Positions 34,802 through 43,697 of a stretch of 64,000 bases of DNA are shown one piece after another (positions within the stretch are counted from its first letter, which is position 1; the number at the start of each line of letters is the position of its first letter). A program made the position numbers and the translations under genes. This DNA is from Candidatus Scalindua sp. SCAELEC01 (GTDB lineage Bacteria > Planctomycetota > Brocadiia > Brocadiales > Scalinduaceae). The stretch is taken from assembly GCA_004282745.1 (NCBI GenBank), contig SHMT01000011.1, positions 1-64,000 of the forward strand, written 5' to 3'. The notes under the pieces were generated by a model. That model ran no database searches and had not been told where the DNA came from. It saw only the letters and a list, made by a program, of their open reading frames with translations.

Positions 34802-36514
34802 ATGAAGAGAGTCGGGAGAAAAAATAGTGAGGAACAAAAGCGGATAGGCATTATCCCGCTGTTCGTATGTCTGTGCGTGGTGATAGGTACTGTGTTCATT
34901 ATTCCCGCGGTTGGGTGGCTGTATGCAGATAGCTCCAAGCCTACTGAGTCGAAACTTTCTCAATCGGATAGGACACACCGTAAGGGGAACACATTGTTTC
35001 AAGAGTTATTACAGGCTGAGGATGGATCCATGGATATTGCTCACATTTCTTTGCGTATTGCGCAAGAGGAGTATCCAGCTATTAATATTGAGAGATATCT
35101 CGAATGTATTGATTGGTACGTTAGGGTGATTAGCATCAGGATTGCGGACAAGAGGGAACCTGTGGCGATCATTCAGACGATCAATGATTTTCTTTTCTCT
35201 GAACTTGGGTTCACCTATGTTAAAACCGGCTATTTAAAGGACCTCTATTTAAATGATGTGATTGATAGGAGAAAAGGAAATTGTGTCGGAATGTCGATCC
35301 TCTTTCTCTCTATAGCAGAGAGATTGGGTTTACCTATTTTCGGGGTCAATGTGCCGGACCATATTTTTGTCAGATATGATGATGGAGAAACGGAAATAAA
35401 TATTGAGACCGGTCATGAAGGGATAAGTTTGAATGACTCCTTTTATATTGCTCATAGCCTAGAACCTTTTGACGTAACGAGCGTGGAAAATGGTTGTTAT
35501 TTAAAAAATTTAACGAAGAAGGAGGTCTTTTCAAATATTTTTTTAAACCTTTCTAAAATAAGAAGGAAGGGGGGGCATCTTGAAGAGGCTTTGAGTGATT
35601 GCAATAAATCCATTGTTCTGAAACCGAAAGATCCTGCAGCCTATTGTAATAGGGGCGTAATCTATGAAAAGTTAGGAATGGTCCCAGAAGCAATGAAGAG
35701 CTATGGGAAAGCTATTTCTCTGAACAGGAAATATGCATCCGCATATTATAATCGAGGTTCCCTCCTAGGGGTGCTAGGCAGGATAGATGAGGCGATCAAT
35801 GATTTTGATAAAGCAATCTCCATCAACCCGGAGTTTACGATATGTTACTTTAATAGAGCAATTGCGTATAAGAAAATTGGTCAGTTAGAGAGGGCGATAG
35901 CAGATTACGATAAGGTAATTGATAATGAACCGAACAATGCACAGGCCTTTTGTAATAGAGGAGTTGCCTTTGCTGAACAGGGAAGTTTTAACGAAGCGGT
36001 TAAAGACTTTGATAGGGCAATCGTGTTAAATCCAGATCTCAGTGATGCATACTTTGCAAGGGCTATATTCTTTGCAGATAGGAATCAGAAAAAAGAGGCT
36101 ATTGAGGATTTTACAAACTGTATCGATTTGGCTCCTGACAAAACATTTGCGTACTATCTAAGAGGAAAACTGTATGGCCAGATTGGTGATTCAGTTAATG
36201 CGGTGCAGGATCTTAGCAAAGCGATAGCAATTGCACCAGATCTTGCAGGGTTATATATAGAGAGGGGAATTCTTCTCAATCAACTAAATAAGCTAGATGA
36301 AGCCATCTCTGATTTTGATAAATCCATTGTTCTTTTTCCAGGTAACCCGATTGCGTATCTCTATAGGGGGAAGTCATTTGAGAGAGATGGTCAGTTTGAA
36401 AAAGCAATTGAAGACTATGAAGTTTTTTTAGAGATGGTTCCCGACTCGCCCGATGCAGGTACGGTTAAAAAGGAACTTCGTGAATTGAAGCTATTACCAC
36501 AGGGAGTACAGTAG
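34802..36514 (+). CDS. transglutaminase-like (SirB1 type) protein with TPR repeats
   Basis: 570 residues. An N-terminal membrane helix (about 17-38) is followed by a transglutaminase-like domain (about 75-225). It has RKGNCVGMSILFLSIAERLG with the catalytic Cys, VPDHIFVRY with the His, and NIETGHEG supplying an acidic third residue. Nine or so TPR units fill about 260-550. In the SirB1/Transglut_core2 group the activity is usually unknown. A TAAAAT -10-like box lies six bases before the ATG with no SD, so a very short leader is possible. It is divergent from the three-domain protein. Confidence 0.8.
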   Translation: MKRVGRKNSEEQKRIGIIPLFVCLCVVIGTVFIIPAVGWLYADSSKPTESKLSQSDRTHRKGNTLFQELLQAEDGSMDIAHISLRIAQEEYPAINIERYLECIDWYVRVISIRIADKREPVAIIQTINDFLFSELGFTYVKTGYLKDLYLNDVIDRRKGNCVGMSILFLSIAERLGLPIFGVNVPDHIFVRYDDGETEINIETGHEGISLNDSFYIAHSLEPFDVTSVENGCYLKNLTKKEVFSNIFLNLSKIRRKGGHLEEALSDCNKSIVLKPKDPAAYCNRGVIYEKLGMVPEAMKSYGKAISLNRKYASAYYNRGSLLGVLGRIDEAINDFDKAISINPEFTICYFNRAIAYKKIGQLERAIADYDKVIDNEPNNAQAFCNRGVAFAEQGSFNEAVKDFDRAIVLNPDLSDAYFARAIFFADRNQKKEAIEDFTNCIDLAPDKTFAYYLRGKLYGQIGDSVNAVQDLSKAIAIAPDLAGLYIERGILLNQLNKLDEAISDFDKSIVLFPGNPIAYLYRGKSFERDGQFEKAIEDYEVFLEMVPDSPDAGTVKKELRELKLLPQGVQ

Positions 36515-36613
36515 TATCATACAGCAGCAAAGTCGCCAACATGTTATCGCAGTTTTGTCCGCCCGGTTCCGCCGTTCGGACGGTTACCTATTCGGGCATA
36601 TGTGTATAACACT

Positions 36614-36770
36614 TAATCAGTGTCTGAACGAAAACCCTGTGTTTGAATGAAAAGTGCCTAGGTACAAGGCGCGTAATAATTTCGTAACCGGAACGTACAA
36701 TTGTACTTGAGGATTGCGAAATTATTGCAGCAACGCAGTAGATGGGTAGTTTTCGTTCAAACACTAATTA
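36614..36770. mobile_element. MITE family B, copy 2 (145 bp)
   Basis: The element 36620-36764 starts GTGTCTGAACGAAAACCC and has the nested second end GTGTTTGAATGAAAAG. It is flanked by TAATCA (36614-36619) and TAATTA (36765-36770). The central GTACAATTGTAC is a perfect palindrome. It lies between the convergent transglutaminase-TPR and TDT transporter genes. Confidence 0.88.
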
Positions 36771-36830
36771 AACGAATAATTTCAGTGTCAAATACCTTAA
36801 AACCCTTACCTTACCTTTTGCGAAAACTGG

Positions 36831-37877
36831 TTAGGCTGCAGGAGCATCCTTTTTCCCAAAAGACTGCAGTATTGCAGTGATCATACCGATGAATATGAAA
36901 ACCCATGCAGCATAAGCAAGATAGATAAAATATTTTGAAATATTTGCCACAAAGGGAAGCTGTAAAGCCTGCGAGAGTTTATAGGTGCAGGTTGTATACA
37001 TTCCCAGGGGGAAGACCATGCCCCAATCAAGCGGCGTGTACTTAAACGATGCTTTGCGGATAATAAACTTCCAAATTCCTAAAATTATTAAGAGCGGTAT
37101 CCACCATGTGCCAAAAGACCAGAAAAAGAGGGTAAATCCCTTGATGAAGGTTAAGAAATCGGTATAAGAACCGCCTATTTTGGGGATGTTTAAGCATATT
37201 ATTGAGCCTGCCAGGGTGGTGATGGCAATTGCACCCATGTTAATCCAGTAAGGTGGTATCAATGCCTCCGGTGCTAACTTGAAGAACACCAATCGATAGA
37301 AGAGCAGGGTAATCAGAATCATATAGAGGAAAGCCCCGATCATCCACCACACAATCGAAGAGAACAGCACAAAACGGTCACAGCTTGTAAATGATGGGGC
37401 AAGTGTTGCACCCAGAACCGCAACTGATTGTGTTCCCACGGTAGCTATCAACCAACCTCCGTGTATTACCGATTCCAGTCCTTCCTCACACTTGATAAAG
37501 AGTATGCTGAAAGAAAATAACGAAACAGCAACCCAGAGGAAGATACCAAAAAACCAGAAAATTTTTGCGATTTCCGGTTGGTTTGCTATCGTGATACATT
37601 GTGCTCCCAGCACATTTGTAGCAGCAACAGTGGTAAAAAATACGAGACTGAGTTTTGGATTGCAAAGATCTTTGTACAGATTCTCCCAGTACAGTAGTAC
37701 CCGTAATGTTTGGAAAGGCAAAAGTATTGCGTAGGCGACGATGGTTAAGTAAAAAAGCGCCCATGCAATATCTGTAAAACCTAAAAGCTTGGATGCAATA
37801 GATATTATGCCCGTAGACATTACCATTGCGAAATAGGCTGGATGCAGCGTCTTCACGGAATCTTTGATAACACACAA
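36831..37877 (-). CDS. TDT/SLAC1 family transporter (TehA/Mae1-like)
   Basis: 348 residues with ten predicted membrane helices. LHPAYFAMVMSTGIISIA is the characteristic start of the tellurite-resistance/dicarboxylate transporter family, and further family features include FWFFGIFLWV and PLDWGMVFPLGMYTTCTYKL. Members carry dicarboxylates, sulfite or anions; the substrate here cannot be told from sequence. The start is TTG with GGGGAGGA about 13 bases before it, a long spacing. It is probably monocistronic. Confidence 0.85.
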   Translation of the reverse strand: MCVIKDSVKTLHPAYFAMVMSTGIISIASKLLGFTDIAWALFYLTIVAYAILLPFQTLRVLLYWENLYKDLCNPKLSLVFFTTVAATNVLGAQCITIANQPEIAKIFWFFGIFLWVAVSLFSFSILFIKCEEGLESVIHGGWLIATVGTQSVAVLGATLAPSFTSCDRFVLFSSIVWWMIGAFLYMILITLLFYRLVFFKLAPEALIPPYWINMGAIAITTLAGSIICLNIPKIGGSYTDFLTFIKGFTLFFWSFGTWWIPLLIILGIWKFIIRKASFKYTPLDWGMVFPLGMYTTCTYKLSQALQLPFVANISKYFIYLAYAAWVFIFIGMITAILQSFGKKDAPAA

Positions 37878-37941
37878 TTTTTTACTATATCCTCCCCTTT
37901 AAAAGAAATAAATATAGTCCATAGGGTGTCGCACTATATCG

Positions 37942-38964
37942 TTAACCTGAAACTGTATCAAGTAATTTTTCTGCAATTTGGACCGCATTTAAGGCCGCAC
38001 CCTTTAACAGGTTATCGCTGACTATCCACAGGTTGAGGCCATTTTCCAGAGACTCGTCTTCCCGTATTCGTCCTACGAAGGTATCGTCTTTGCCGATAGC
38101 CGTGGACGCCAATGGATAGAGTTGCCTGGTTGGGTCATCAAGCACGACTAGGCCTTCGGCCCTGCTTAATAGGTCTCTTGTCTCATCTACAGATATCTTT
38201 GACTGTGTCTCAATATTTACTGACTCGCTATGACATCGAAACACCGGTACCCTTACGGTAGTAGTGGTGATACGAAAAGAGGGATCATCTAAAATTTTTT
38301 TAGTTTCCATAATCATCTTCATCTCTTCTTCCGTATAACCGTTTTGCATAAAGGCATTACTCTGCGGTATCTGAGGTAATATATTGAATGCGATTTGGTG
38401 AGGAAATACGTTCCGTTCGTAATTTTTTCTCTTATCCAGAAGAGATTCGGTCTCTTTTTTGAGCTCCTCTATAGCAATTAATCCTGCCCCTGAAACTGCC
38501 TGATATGTCGATACCACGACGCGCTTTATCTTTACGGTGTCGTGTAGGGGCTTTAAAACAAGTACCAGTTGAATCGTTGAACAGTTAGGGTTTGCGATGA
38601 TGCCTTTATGATCGGCAATTTTATATGAGTTTACCTCCGGCACAACCAGAGGTACTTCTTCATCCATCCTAAAGGCACTGGTATTATCTACCACGACACA
38701 ATTACTCTTCACAGCATGTGGTACGAACTTTTTACTTATATCACCACCGGCACTAAAAAGGGCAATGTCGATACCCTCAAAGGAGTCTTCTCTTAGCTCT
38801 TGTATTGCTACCTTCTCTTTCCTGAAGACAACATCCTTGCCTGCAGACCGGCTGGAGGCAAGTGGTCGTAATGTCTCTACGGGAAAAGCCCTTCTCTCGA
38901 GTACCTTGAGCATTTCTGTGCCAACAGCACCGGTAACTCCAACTACAGCAACATTAACTCCCAA
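37942..38964 (-). CDS. asd: aspartate-semialdehyde dehydrogenase
   Basis: 340 residues. It makes aspartate semialdehyde from aspartyl phosphate with NADPH for lysine, threonine, methionine and diaminopimelate. VGVTGAVGTEML is the nucleotide-binding loop, NPNCSTIQLVL carries the catalytic Cys, and the STYQAVSGAG segment and the late RVPVFRCHSESV with active-site Arg and His are present. The TTG start follows AAGGAG by ten bases. A MITE-B copy at 38988-39132 separates it from rnhB, with which it was probably once directly joined. Confidence 0.95.
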   Translation of the reverse strand: MGVNVAVVGVTGAVGTEMLKVLERRAFPVETLRPLASSRSAGKDVVFRKEKVAIQELREDSFEGIDIALFSAGGDISKKFVPHAVKSNCVVVDNTSAFRMDEEVPLVVPEVNSYKIADHKGIIANPNCSTIQLVLVLKPLHDTVKIKRVVVSTYQAVSGAGLIAIEELKKETESLLDKRKNYERNVFPHQIAFNILPQIPQSNAFMQNGYTEEEMKMIMETKKILDDPSFRITTTTVRVPVFRCHSESVNIETQSKISVDETRDLLSRAEGLVVLDDPTRQLYPLASTAIGKDDTFVGRIREDESLENGLNLWIVSDNLLKGAALNAVQIAEKLLDTVSG

Positions 38965-38981
38965 ACTTCCCGCTCCTTTCT

Positions 38982-39138
38982 TATCTCGTGTTTGAATGCA
39001 AACTACCCATCTACTACGTTACTGCAACAATTTCGAAATCCTCAAGTACAATTGTACGTTCCGGTTACGAAATTGTTACGCGCCTTGTACCTGGGCGCTT
39101 TTCACCCAAACACAGGGTTTTCGTTCAGACACTATCTA
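38982..39138. mobile_element. MITE family B, copy 3 (145 bp), inserted at the rnhB stop codon
   Basis: The element 38988-39132 begins GTGTTTGAATGCAAAC and ends CGTTCAGACAC. It is flanked by TATCTC (38982-38987) and TATCTA (39133-39138). The last base of the rnhB stop codon TAG (39134-39132) is the first base of the element. The other flank holds the asd SD. Confidence 0.88.
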
Positions 39139-40097
39139 ATTCGGATTAAGATATCATCAGCGATACCTAACCGGTGTCTTGTTTGATCAATCTGAGACAA
39201 AAATCTTTTTGCATCTTCCGGGTAACCGGCTGTTGGCTTTAAGTCATTTATCTGCTCTTGCCAATAGGTATTAAATAATCTAATAAATAATTCACGAATG
39301 TATTTACTGAACATTGATGCCAGAGCTGTAGGGAAATACTTTGAATCTGCACCCTCAATGAACGATACATTCATCCTTTCCTTCTCATTACCGATTGTAT
39401 AGGTTGATATACACCTCCCTTCTGATAGTGTATTTACTTCGTGATGTTTAAAACCGGTTGTGAGTAATTGATGGTAGTAATTTCTCCCACCCAGCTTATC
39501 TATGAGGACCTTGGTGTCCTTTTCACCGAAATGGTAAATAATCTCTTTCAAATGTTGTAGACTGTTATTGAAGAGGAGTATGGCCTTATTCCGAGTGTAC
39601 TCAATCTGCCGGTTGAATTCACGAACGCACAAAAAAATACTCTTAACATCACGTAAAAATATATTTTGTAGATTTGCCGAATGAGTAATCATCTCTGCAC
39701 ATTGTAAAATTCTTGAAATATTTGAAGCTACCGGTAGTGTAATATCTTTTCCCTTATACCATGGATAGGTATCTAACACATCGCTGTCATGGTTTGACAA
39801 CAATTTTAGCAAATCAGAGAAGCTGGTTACTCTTTCCCTTTTACTCCAAAGGAAGGATAAGACCGTCTCCTCAAGGAGTCTTAATCCGCTCCTTTGTGAA
39901 TAGGTTTTTTTACTATCATTCACTACGATACGATTACGCCTGTTTTGGACCTTATCTGAAATTGCATTTTTTAACAAGGGCCAGAGATTGGTTTCATGAT
40001 CATAGCGGGATGGCAACTCCATTACAACTGAGGTTAAGACCAGCGGCCCAATTTTTGGACCATATCCGGCTTCATCAATACCCGCGATTATGGTCAT
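39132..40097 (-). CDS. rnhB: ribonuclease HII-like protein, long form
   Basis: 321 residues, longer than the usual 200-230. GIDEAGYGPKIGPLVLT holds the first Asp-Glu pair, VLIDKLGGR a further Asp, and FIEGADSKYFPTALASMFSKYIREL the last Asp plus the following helix. TAGYPEDAKRFL is the C-terminal family box. An insert of about 100 residues (about 70-170) sits in the first half. It cleaves RNA in RNA-DNA hybrids at the ribonucleotide; the long form may have a different substrate preference. Its stop codon is made at the junction with a MITE. Confidence 0.8.
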   Translation of the reverse strand: MTIIAGIDEAGYGPKIGPLVLTSVVMELPSRYDHETNLWPLLKNAISDKVQNRRNRIVVNDSKKTYSQRSGLRLLEETVLSFLWSKRERVTSFSDLLKLLSNHDSDVLDTYPWYKGKDITLPVASNISRILQCAEMITHSANLQNIFLRDVKSIFLCVREFNRQIEYTRNKAILLFNNSLQHLKEIIYHFGEKDTKVLIDKLGGRNYYHQLLTTGFKHHEVNTLSEGRCISTYTIGNEKERMNVSFIEGADSKYFPTALASMFSKYIRELFIRLFNTYWQEQINDLKPTAGYPEDAKRFLSQIDQTRHRLGIADDILIRIR

Positions 40098-40305
40098 AGT
40101 ATTTCAAAGGTTATGAATGAATTTGCTGAATGACATATCAATGAACAGGCAACAATAGTATATAATACTGGAAGATTATAACATGCTCATTATCACTGTC
40201 AAGAAGCCATTTACCCGCTGTTTTTGCGGGGAAATTTACTTTCTAACGGGGTGGAACAGTAGGTACTATTGTCCCTCTACGACAGATTACGTGTGTCAAT
40301 TCTCC

Positions 40306-40333
40306 TTGACAAAGAGGTCGACTCAAATATAAT
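40306..40333 (+). promoter_or_regulatory. consensus promoter giving a near-leaderless mRNA
   Basis: Perfect TTGACA (40306-40311) and perfect TATAAT (40328-40333) are 16 bp apart. The ATG of the next gene is at 40343, nine bases past the -10, exactly as in the arsR promoter. No SD is present. A small hairpin, CCCGC/GCGGG, lies upstream near 40213-40230. Confidence 0.8.
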
Positions 40334-40342
40334 GAAACAACT

Positions 40343-40786
40343 ATGGAAACGGTAATAGAAGGTTGTGTGGCAAGGATTCTTGATGAATATAGAGTAGTGA
40401 TGAGCGTCGGAAGCAATGATGGAGTGAAGATTGGTATGGTCTTCGTTATTATTGCGCAAAGCGAAGAGGAGATAAGAGATCCGGCAAGCAACGAAGTACT
40501 GGGAAAGCTGGAAAATGTCAAAGACTATGTCTCCGTAATACATGTGCAAGATAGAATTTCCACTTGTGTCGCAAAAGAGAGGACGCGTGGGTTCCAAGAT
40601 GGTGCGGGTATGGGTGTGCAAACGCTCAGTGGCGCTATGATGGCTGAATCAATGACTGCCAGGCCTGAAAAAGAGCGATACGAGACACAGAAACTGTTTG
40701 TTAATGCTGCCCAAATTACGGGTACACCTCAATTAGGACCAATCTCAGTGGGAGATAAGGTACGTTCGGTTGGATCGAAGGGGTAA
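40343..40786 (+). CDS. small protein with FlgT C-terminal-like domain
   Basis: 147 residues, no signal peptide. VIEGCVARILDEYRVVMSVGSNDGVKIGMVFVII, then IRDPASNEVLGKLENVKDYVSVIHV, follows the pattern of the FlgT C-terminal beta-barrel domain (a GSNDGVKxGxxF turn followed by DPxTGExLG). That domain is found in flagellar accessory and unrelated proteins, so a flagellar role is not implied. The C-terminal half is less ordered (AGMGVQTLSGAMMAES). It is transcribed from a consensus promoter with almost no leader. Confidence 0.6.
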   Translation: METVIEGCVARILDEYRVVMSVGSNDGVKIGMVFVIIAQSEEEIRDPASNEVLGKLENVKDYVSVIHVQDRISTCVAKERTRGFQDGAGMGVQTLSGAMMAESMTARPEKERYETQKLFVNAAQITGTPQLGPISVGDKVRSVGSKG

Positions 40787-40950
40787 GTGGTTGAACCAAC
40801 TACTCAATGTATGCATCCAAATGAACCATGAAATACTTGAAAGCAGATCCGGATCCATGAGGATTTGCATCTATACTAAAACCAAATCTTGGTGAAGGTA
40901 TCCTCGGACGCCGTGGACTTTACTCGCTCAATTTAATCTCGGATTTTATT

Positions 40951-40976
40951 CGAAAACCATTATGAGATGAGTATAT
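40951..40976. repeat. 26-bp dispersed repeat, copy 2
   Basis: One mismatch to 9872-9897 over 26 bases (begins CGAAAACCATTATGAGATG). It lies about 70 bases before the hisD start and is followed by an AGAG/CTCT inverted pair around CATGGT. Confidence 0.55.
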
Positions 40977-41044
40977 ACCAGAGCATGGTTCTCTGTTAAA
41001 GAGTGAATTAAAATTTTTAGAAAAACTGATAACGTAAGGGATAG

Positions 41045-42388
41045 ATGAAGGTTATAAAATTACAAGAGGGCGGCAGTGGGTATGAGATTGAACAGATCAA
41101 ACAGGGAATGAGTCTGTTTGCCGATATCCTTTCGGTAAAGATGGCGGAAAAGACGAAAGAGGTCTTTGGTAAAGCTCTTACACCGATGGAAAGTGTTAAA
41201 CGCATTATTTCAGATGTTCGGGAAAAAGGTGATAGTGCCATAGCACATTATTCAGACAAGTTTGAGGGGGTATCCTTATCTGCGAACGATTTTCGTGTCA
41301 AAGAGGAAGAGATTGAGGAAGCTTACGAGAAGGTATCCGTCGACTTTCTCCGCGCTATAAGAAATGCCCGGGAAAACATTAAGGTGTTTCAAGAACACAT
41401 TCGAGTGCGTGAACCTGAACCGTTCTCTTCAAAGGGAACCAGAATAACCGTTACCTACGATCCCATTGAAAATGTTGGTCTTTATATACCGGGAGGTTCT
41501 GCATCATATCCATCTACCGTACTCATGAATGCGATACCTGCTAAGGTGGCTGGGGTGAAAAATATTTCTGTTGTATCTCCGCCCGGTAGAGATGGCAGTC
41601 TGTCCCCGGAAAGGCTGGTTGCCTGCAGGGAGTCAGAGGTAGACGAGATCTATAAGATTGGGGGTGTTCACTCAATTGCTGCGCTTGCGTTTGGTACAGA
41701 GACAGTAGGCAAGGTTGATAAGATCGTTGGTCCGGGCAATATCTATGTTACTCTTGCCAAAAAAGAGGTATTTGGACATGTTGGAATAGATATATTAGCG
41801 GGTCCGAGCGAAGTTTTGATCATCGCCGATGATTCTGCGAATGTTGCCTTCATTGCTGCCGATCTGCTTTCGCAGGCCGAACATGCCCCTGGCATATCGA
41901 TATTGGTTACCGATTCTGAGAGGTTTGCAAGCGATGTTTTGCGTGAAACAGGGCGCCAGTTGTTGAATATGCCTGGTAGCGACTCTATTCAAGAGTCACT
42001 CGACAAATTTGGCTTCATTATTATCACAAAAGATCTAGAGGAGGCGATTGCTGTTTCGAATACCCTGGCCCCGGAGCATCTACAGATAGTTACCCAAAAT
42101 GATGAACGTGTTTTGTTGGGGATAAAGCATGCGGGGGCAATTTTTCTTGGCCCCTATTCACCCGTTGCGGTAGGGGATTATATTGCCGGCCCGTCTCATG
42201 TCTTACCAACGGGCAGCACTGCTCGATTTTTTTCAGGGTTGTCTGTCAACGACTTTCTCAAAAGGACCAGTATTATGACAAATTCAAGACACGATCTGGA
42301 AATGCTGGCCGATGATATTATCACTATTTCAGAAGCTGAAGGGCTCGTGGCACACGCGAAATCGGTACGCGTAAGAGTGGAAAAATGA
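41045..42388 (+). CDS. hisD: histidinol dehydrogenase
   Basis: 447 residues catalysing the last two NAD-dependent oxidations from histidinol to histidine. GLYIPGGSASYPSTVLMNA, KIVGPGNIYVTLAK and IDILAGPSEVLIIAD are the dehydrogenase signatures. QAEHAPG holds the zinc-binding Gln and His. The distal GDYIAGPSHVLPT and C-terminal region are complete, and length is slightly above the usual 430. AAGGGAT precedes the ATG. It is the first of a loose group of his genes on this strand, and its stop is 9 bases before a divergent MITE-B copy. Confidence 0.96.
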   Translation: MKVIKLQEGGSGYEIEQIKQGMSLFADILSVKMAEKTKEVFGKALTPMESVKRIISDVREKGDSAIAHYSDKFEGVSLSANDFRVKEEEIEEAYEKVSVDFLRAIRNARENIKVFQEHIRVREPEPFSSKGTRITVTYDPIENVGLYIPGGSASYPSTVLMNAIPAKVAGVKNISVVSPPGRDGSLSPERLVACRESEVDEIYKIGGVHSIAALAFGTETVGKVDKIVGPGNIYVTLAKKEVFGHVGIDILAGPSEVLIIADDSANVAFIAADLLSQAEHAPGISILVTDSERFASDVLRETGRQLLNMPGSDSIQESLDKFGFIIITKDLEEAIAVSNTLAPEHLQIVTQNDERVLLGIKHAGAIFLGPYSPVAVGDYIAGPSHVLPTGSTARFFSGLSVNDFLKRTSIMTNSRHDLEMLADDIITISEAEGLVAHAKSVRVRVEK

Positions 42389-42397
42389 CAACACAAT

Positions 42398-42540
42398 CAA
42401 GTTGTACTAAAACTACCCACCTACTGAGTTGCTGTAATCATTTCGTAATCCTCACGTACTTGAGTACGCTCCGGTTCCGAAATGATTACGCGCCTTGTAT
42501 CTGGACAGTTTTAGTACAACTTGAGGGCTTTCGTCAAGCA
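42398..42540. mobile_element. MITE family B, divergent copy with compensated arms
   Basis: The core (CTACCCACCTACTG, a GTACTTGAGTAC centre, CGCCTTGTATCTGG) matches family B. The outer arms are new: CAAGTTGTACTAAAACT (42398-42414) pairs perfectly with AGTTTTAGTACAACTTG (42507-42523). A decayed outer end (GGGCTTTCGTCAAGCA) follows. It fills the hisD-hisC gap and may form a long mRNA hairpin there. Confidence 0.75.
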
Positions 42541-42626
42541 ATAAATTATTTATTTTCACAGAATAACAGGATATGAATGATTTGCAACCCGATTATCTTG
42601 TAAATTCTGTCTAAGAAAGACGTAAA

Positions 42627-43697
42627 ATGGAAATTTCTATGCAATCAAGTTACTTTAGGAAGAACATTGAGAAAATGGTCGGCTATGTCCCTGGTGAACA
42701 GCCCCAGGATGGTGAATATATTAAGCTCAATACAAATGAGAATCCCTATCCACCGTCACCAAAGGTCCTGACTGCATTGAAGGAGGCCGTTAATGAAAAA
42801 TTACGCCTCTATCCTGATCCAAGTGCGACAGCGGTTAAGGAGAAGGTGGCCGAGATTCTTGGAACAAGGCCTGAACGCGTTATGGTGGGGAATGGTTCTG
42901 ATGAGCTATTAACCATTATCATCCGTTGTTTTGTCGGGAAGGGGGATAAGGTTGTTTATCCCTACCCAACCTATCTTCTCTATAAGATCCTCTCAGATAT
43001 TCAAGATGGTACGGTTTGCACCGTGGACTTTCATGAAGACTACTCTCTACCAGAAGAAATTGTCGATAAAGGGGGCTCTATTATCTTTCTCTGTAATCCG
43101 AATTCTCCTTCCGGGACTATGACGTCCGTGGATGAGGTTTCAAATATTGCGGCCAAGACAGAGAGTGTCATTGTCGTAGATGAAGCTTATGTTGATTTTG
43201 CCAATGATAACTGCTTAAGATTGGTTGATGAACACCCCAATCTGATTATCCTGCGTACCCTATCCAAGTCATATTCGCTGGCGGGAATGCGTTTGGGATT
43301 TGCTATTGCACAGGAAGGTCTGATCAGCGGGATGATGAAGGTCAAAGATTCGTATAATATAGATAGGCTGAGTATCGCAGCGGCTGTTGCGGCATTAGGT
43401 GATCAGGAAACGTTTAGAGAAAACGTTGCCAAAATAAGAGGGACGAGAGAACGTCTGATGGATGCACTTAAAAAGTTGGGATTTTCTGTATACCGGTCTC
43501 AGACCAATTTTGTGATGATAAAGTGTGCGAACAACTTTGCTGCCAAGGATATTTATGAGAGATTGAAAGAACAGAAGATCCTGATCCGCTACATCGAGGA
43601 ACCAGGCCTAGAAGATTGTCTTAGAATTACGGTCGGGACAGAGGGGGAAATAGATGCACTGCTTGAGAAGATGGGACAGATAAAGCACTCTTCGTAG
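42627..43697 (+). CDS. hisC: histidinol-phosphate aminotransferase
   Basis: 356-residue PLP enzyme converting imidazole acetol phosphate to histidinol phosphate. KLNTNENPYPPSP is the substrate-binding start, VGNGSDELL and CNPNSPSG (PLP Asn) follow, and DEAYVDFA leads to TLSKSYSLAGMRLGF with the Schiff-base lysine. RITVGTEGE carries the carboxylate-binding Arg. The ATG at 42627 is used; a second ATG four codons in is possible, and the SD is weak. It is separated from hisD by a MITE. Confidence 0.96.
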   Translation: MEISMQSSYFRKNIEKMVGYVPGEQPQDGEYIKLNTNENPYPPSPKVLTALKEAVNEKLRLYPDPSATAVKEKVAEILGTRPERVMVGNGSDELLTIIIRCFVGKGDKVVYPYPTYLLYKILSDIQDGTVCTVDFHEDYSLPEEIVDKGGSIIFLCNPNSPSGTMTSVDEVSNIAAKTESVIVVDEAYVDFANDNCLRLVDEHPNLIILRTLSKSYSLAGMRLGFAIAQEGLISGMMKVKDSYNIDRLSIAAAVAALGDQETFRENVAKIRGTRERLMDALKKLGFSVYRSQTNFVMIKCANNFAAKDIYERLKEQKILIRYIEEPGLEDCLRITVGTEGEIDALLEKMGQIKHSS

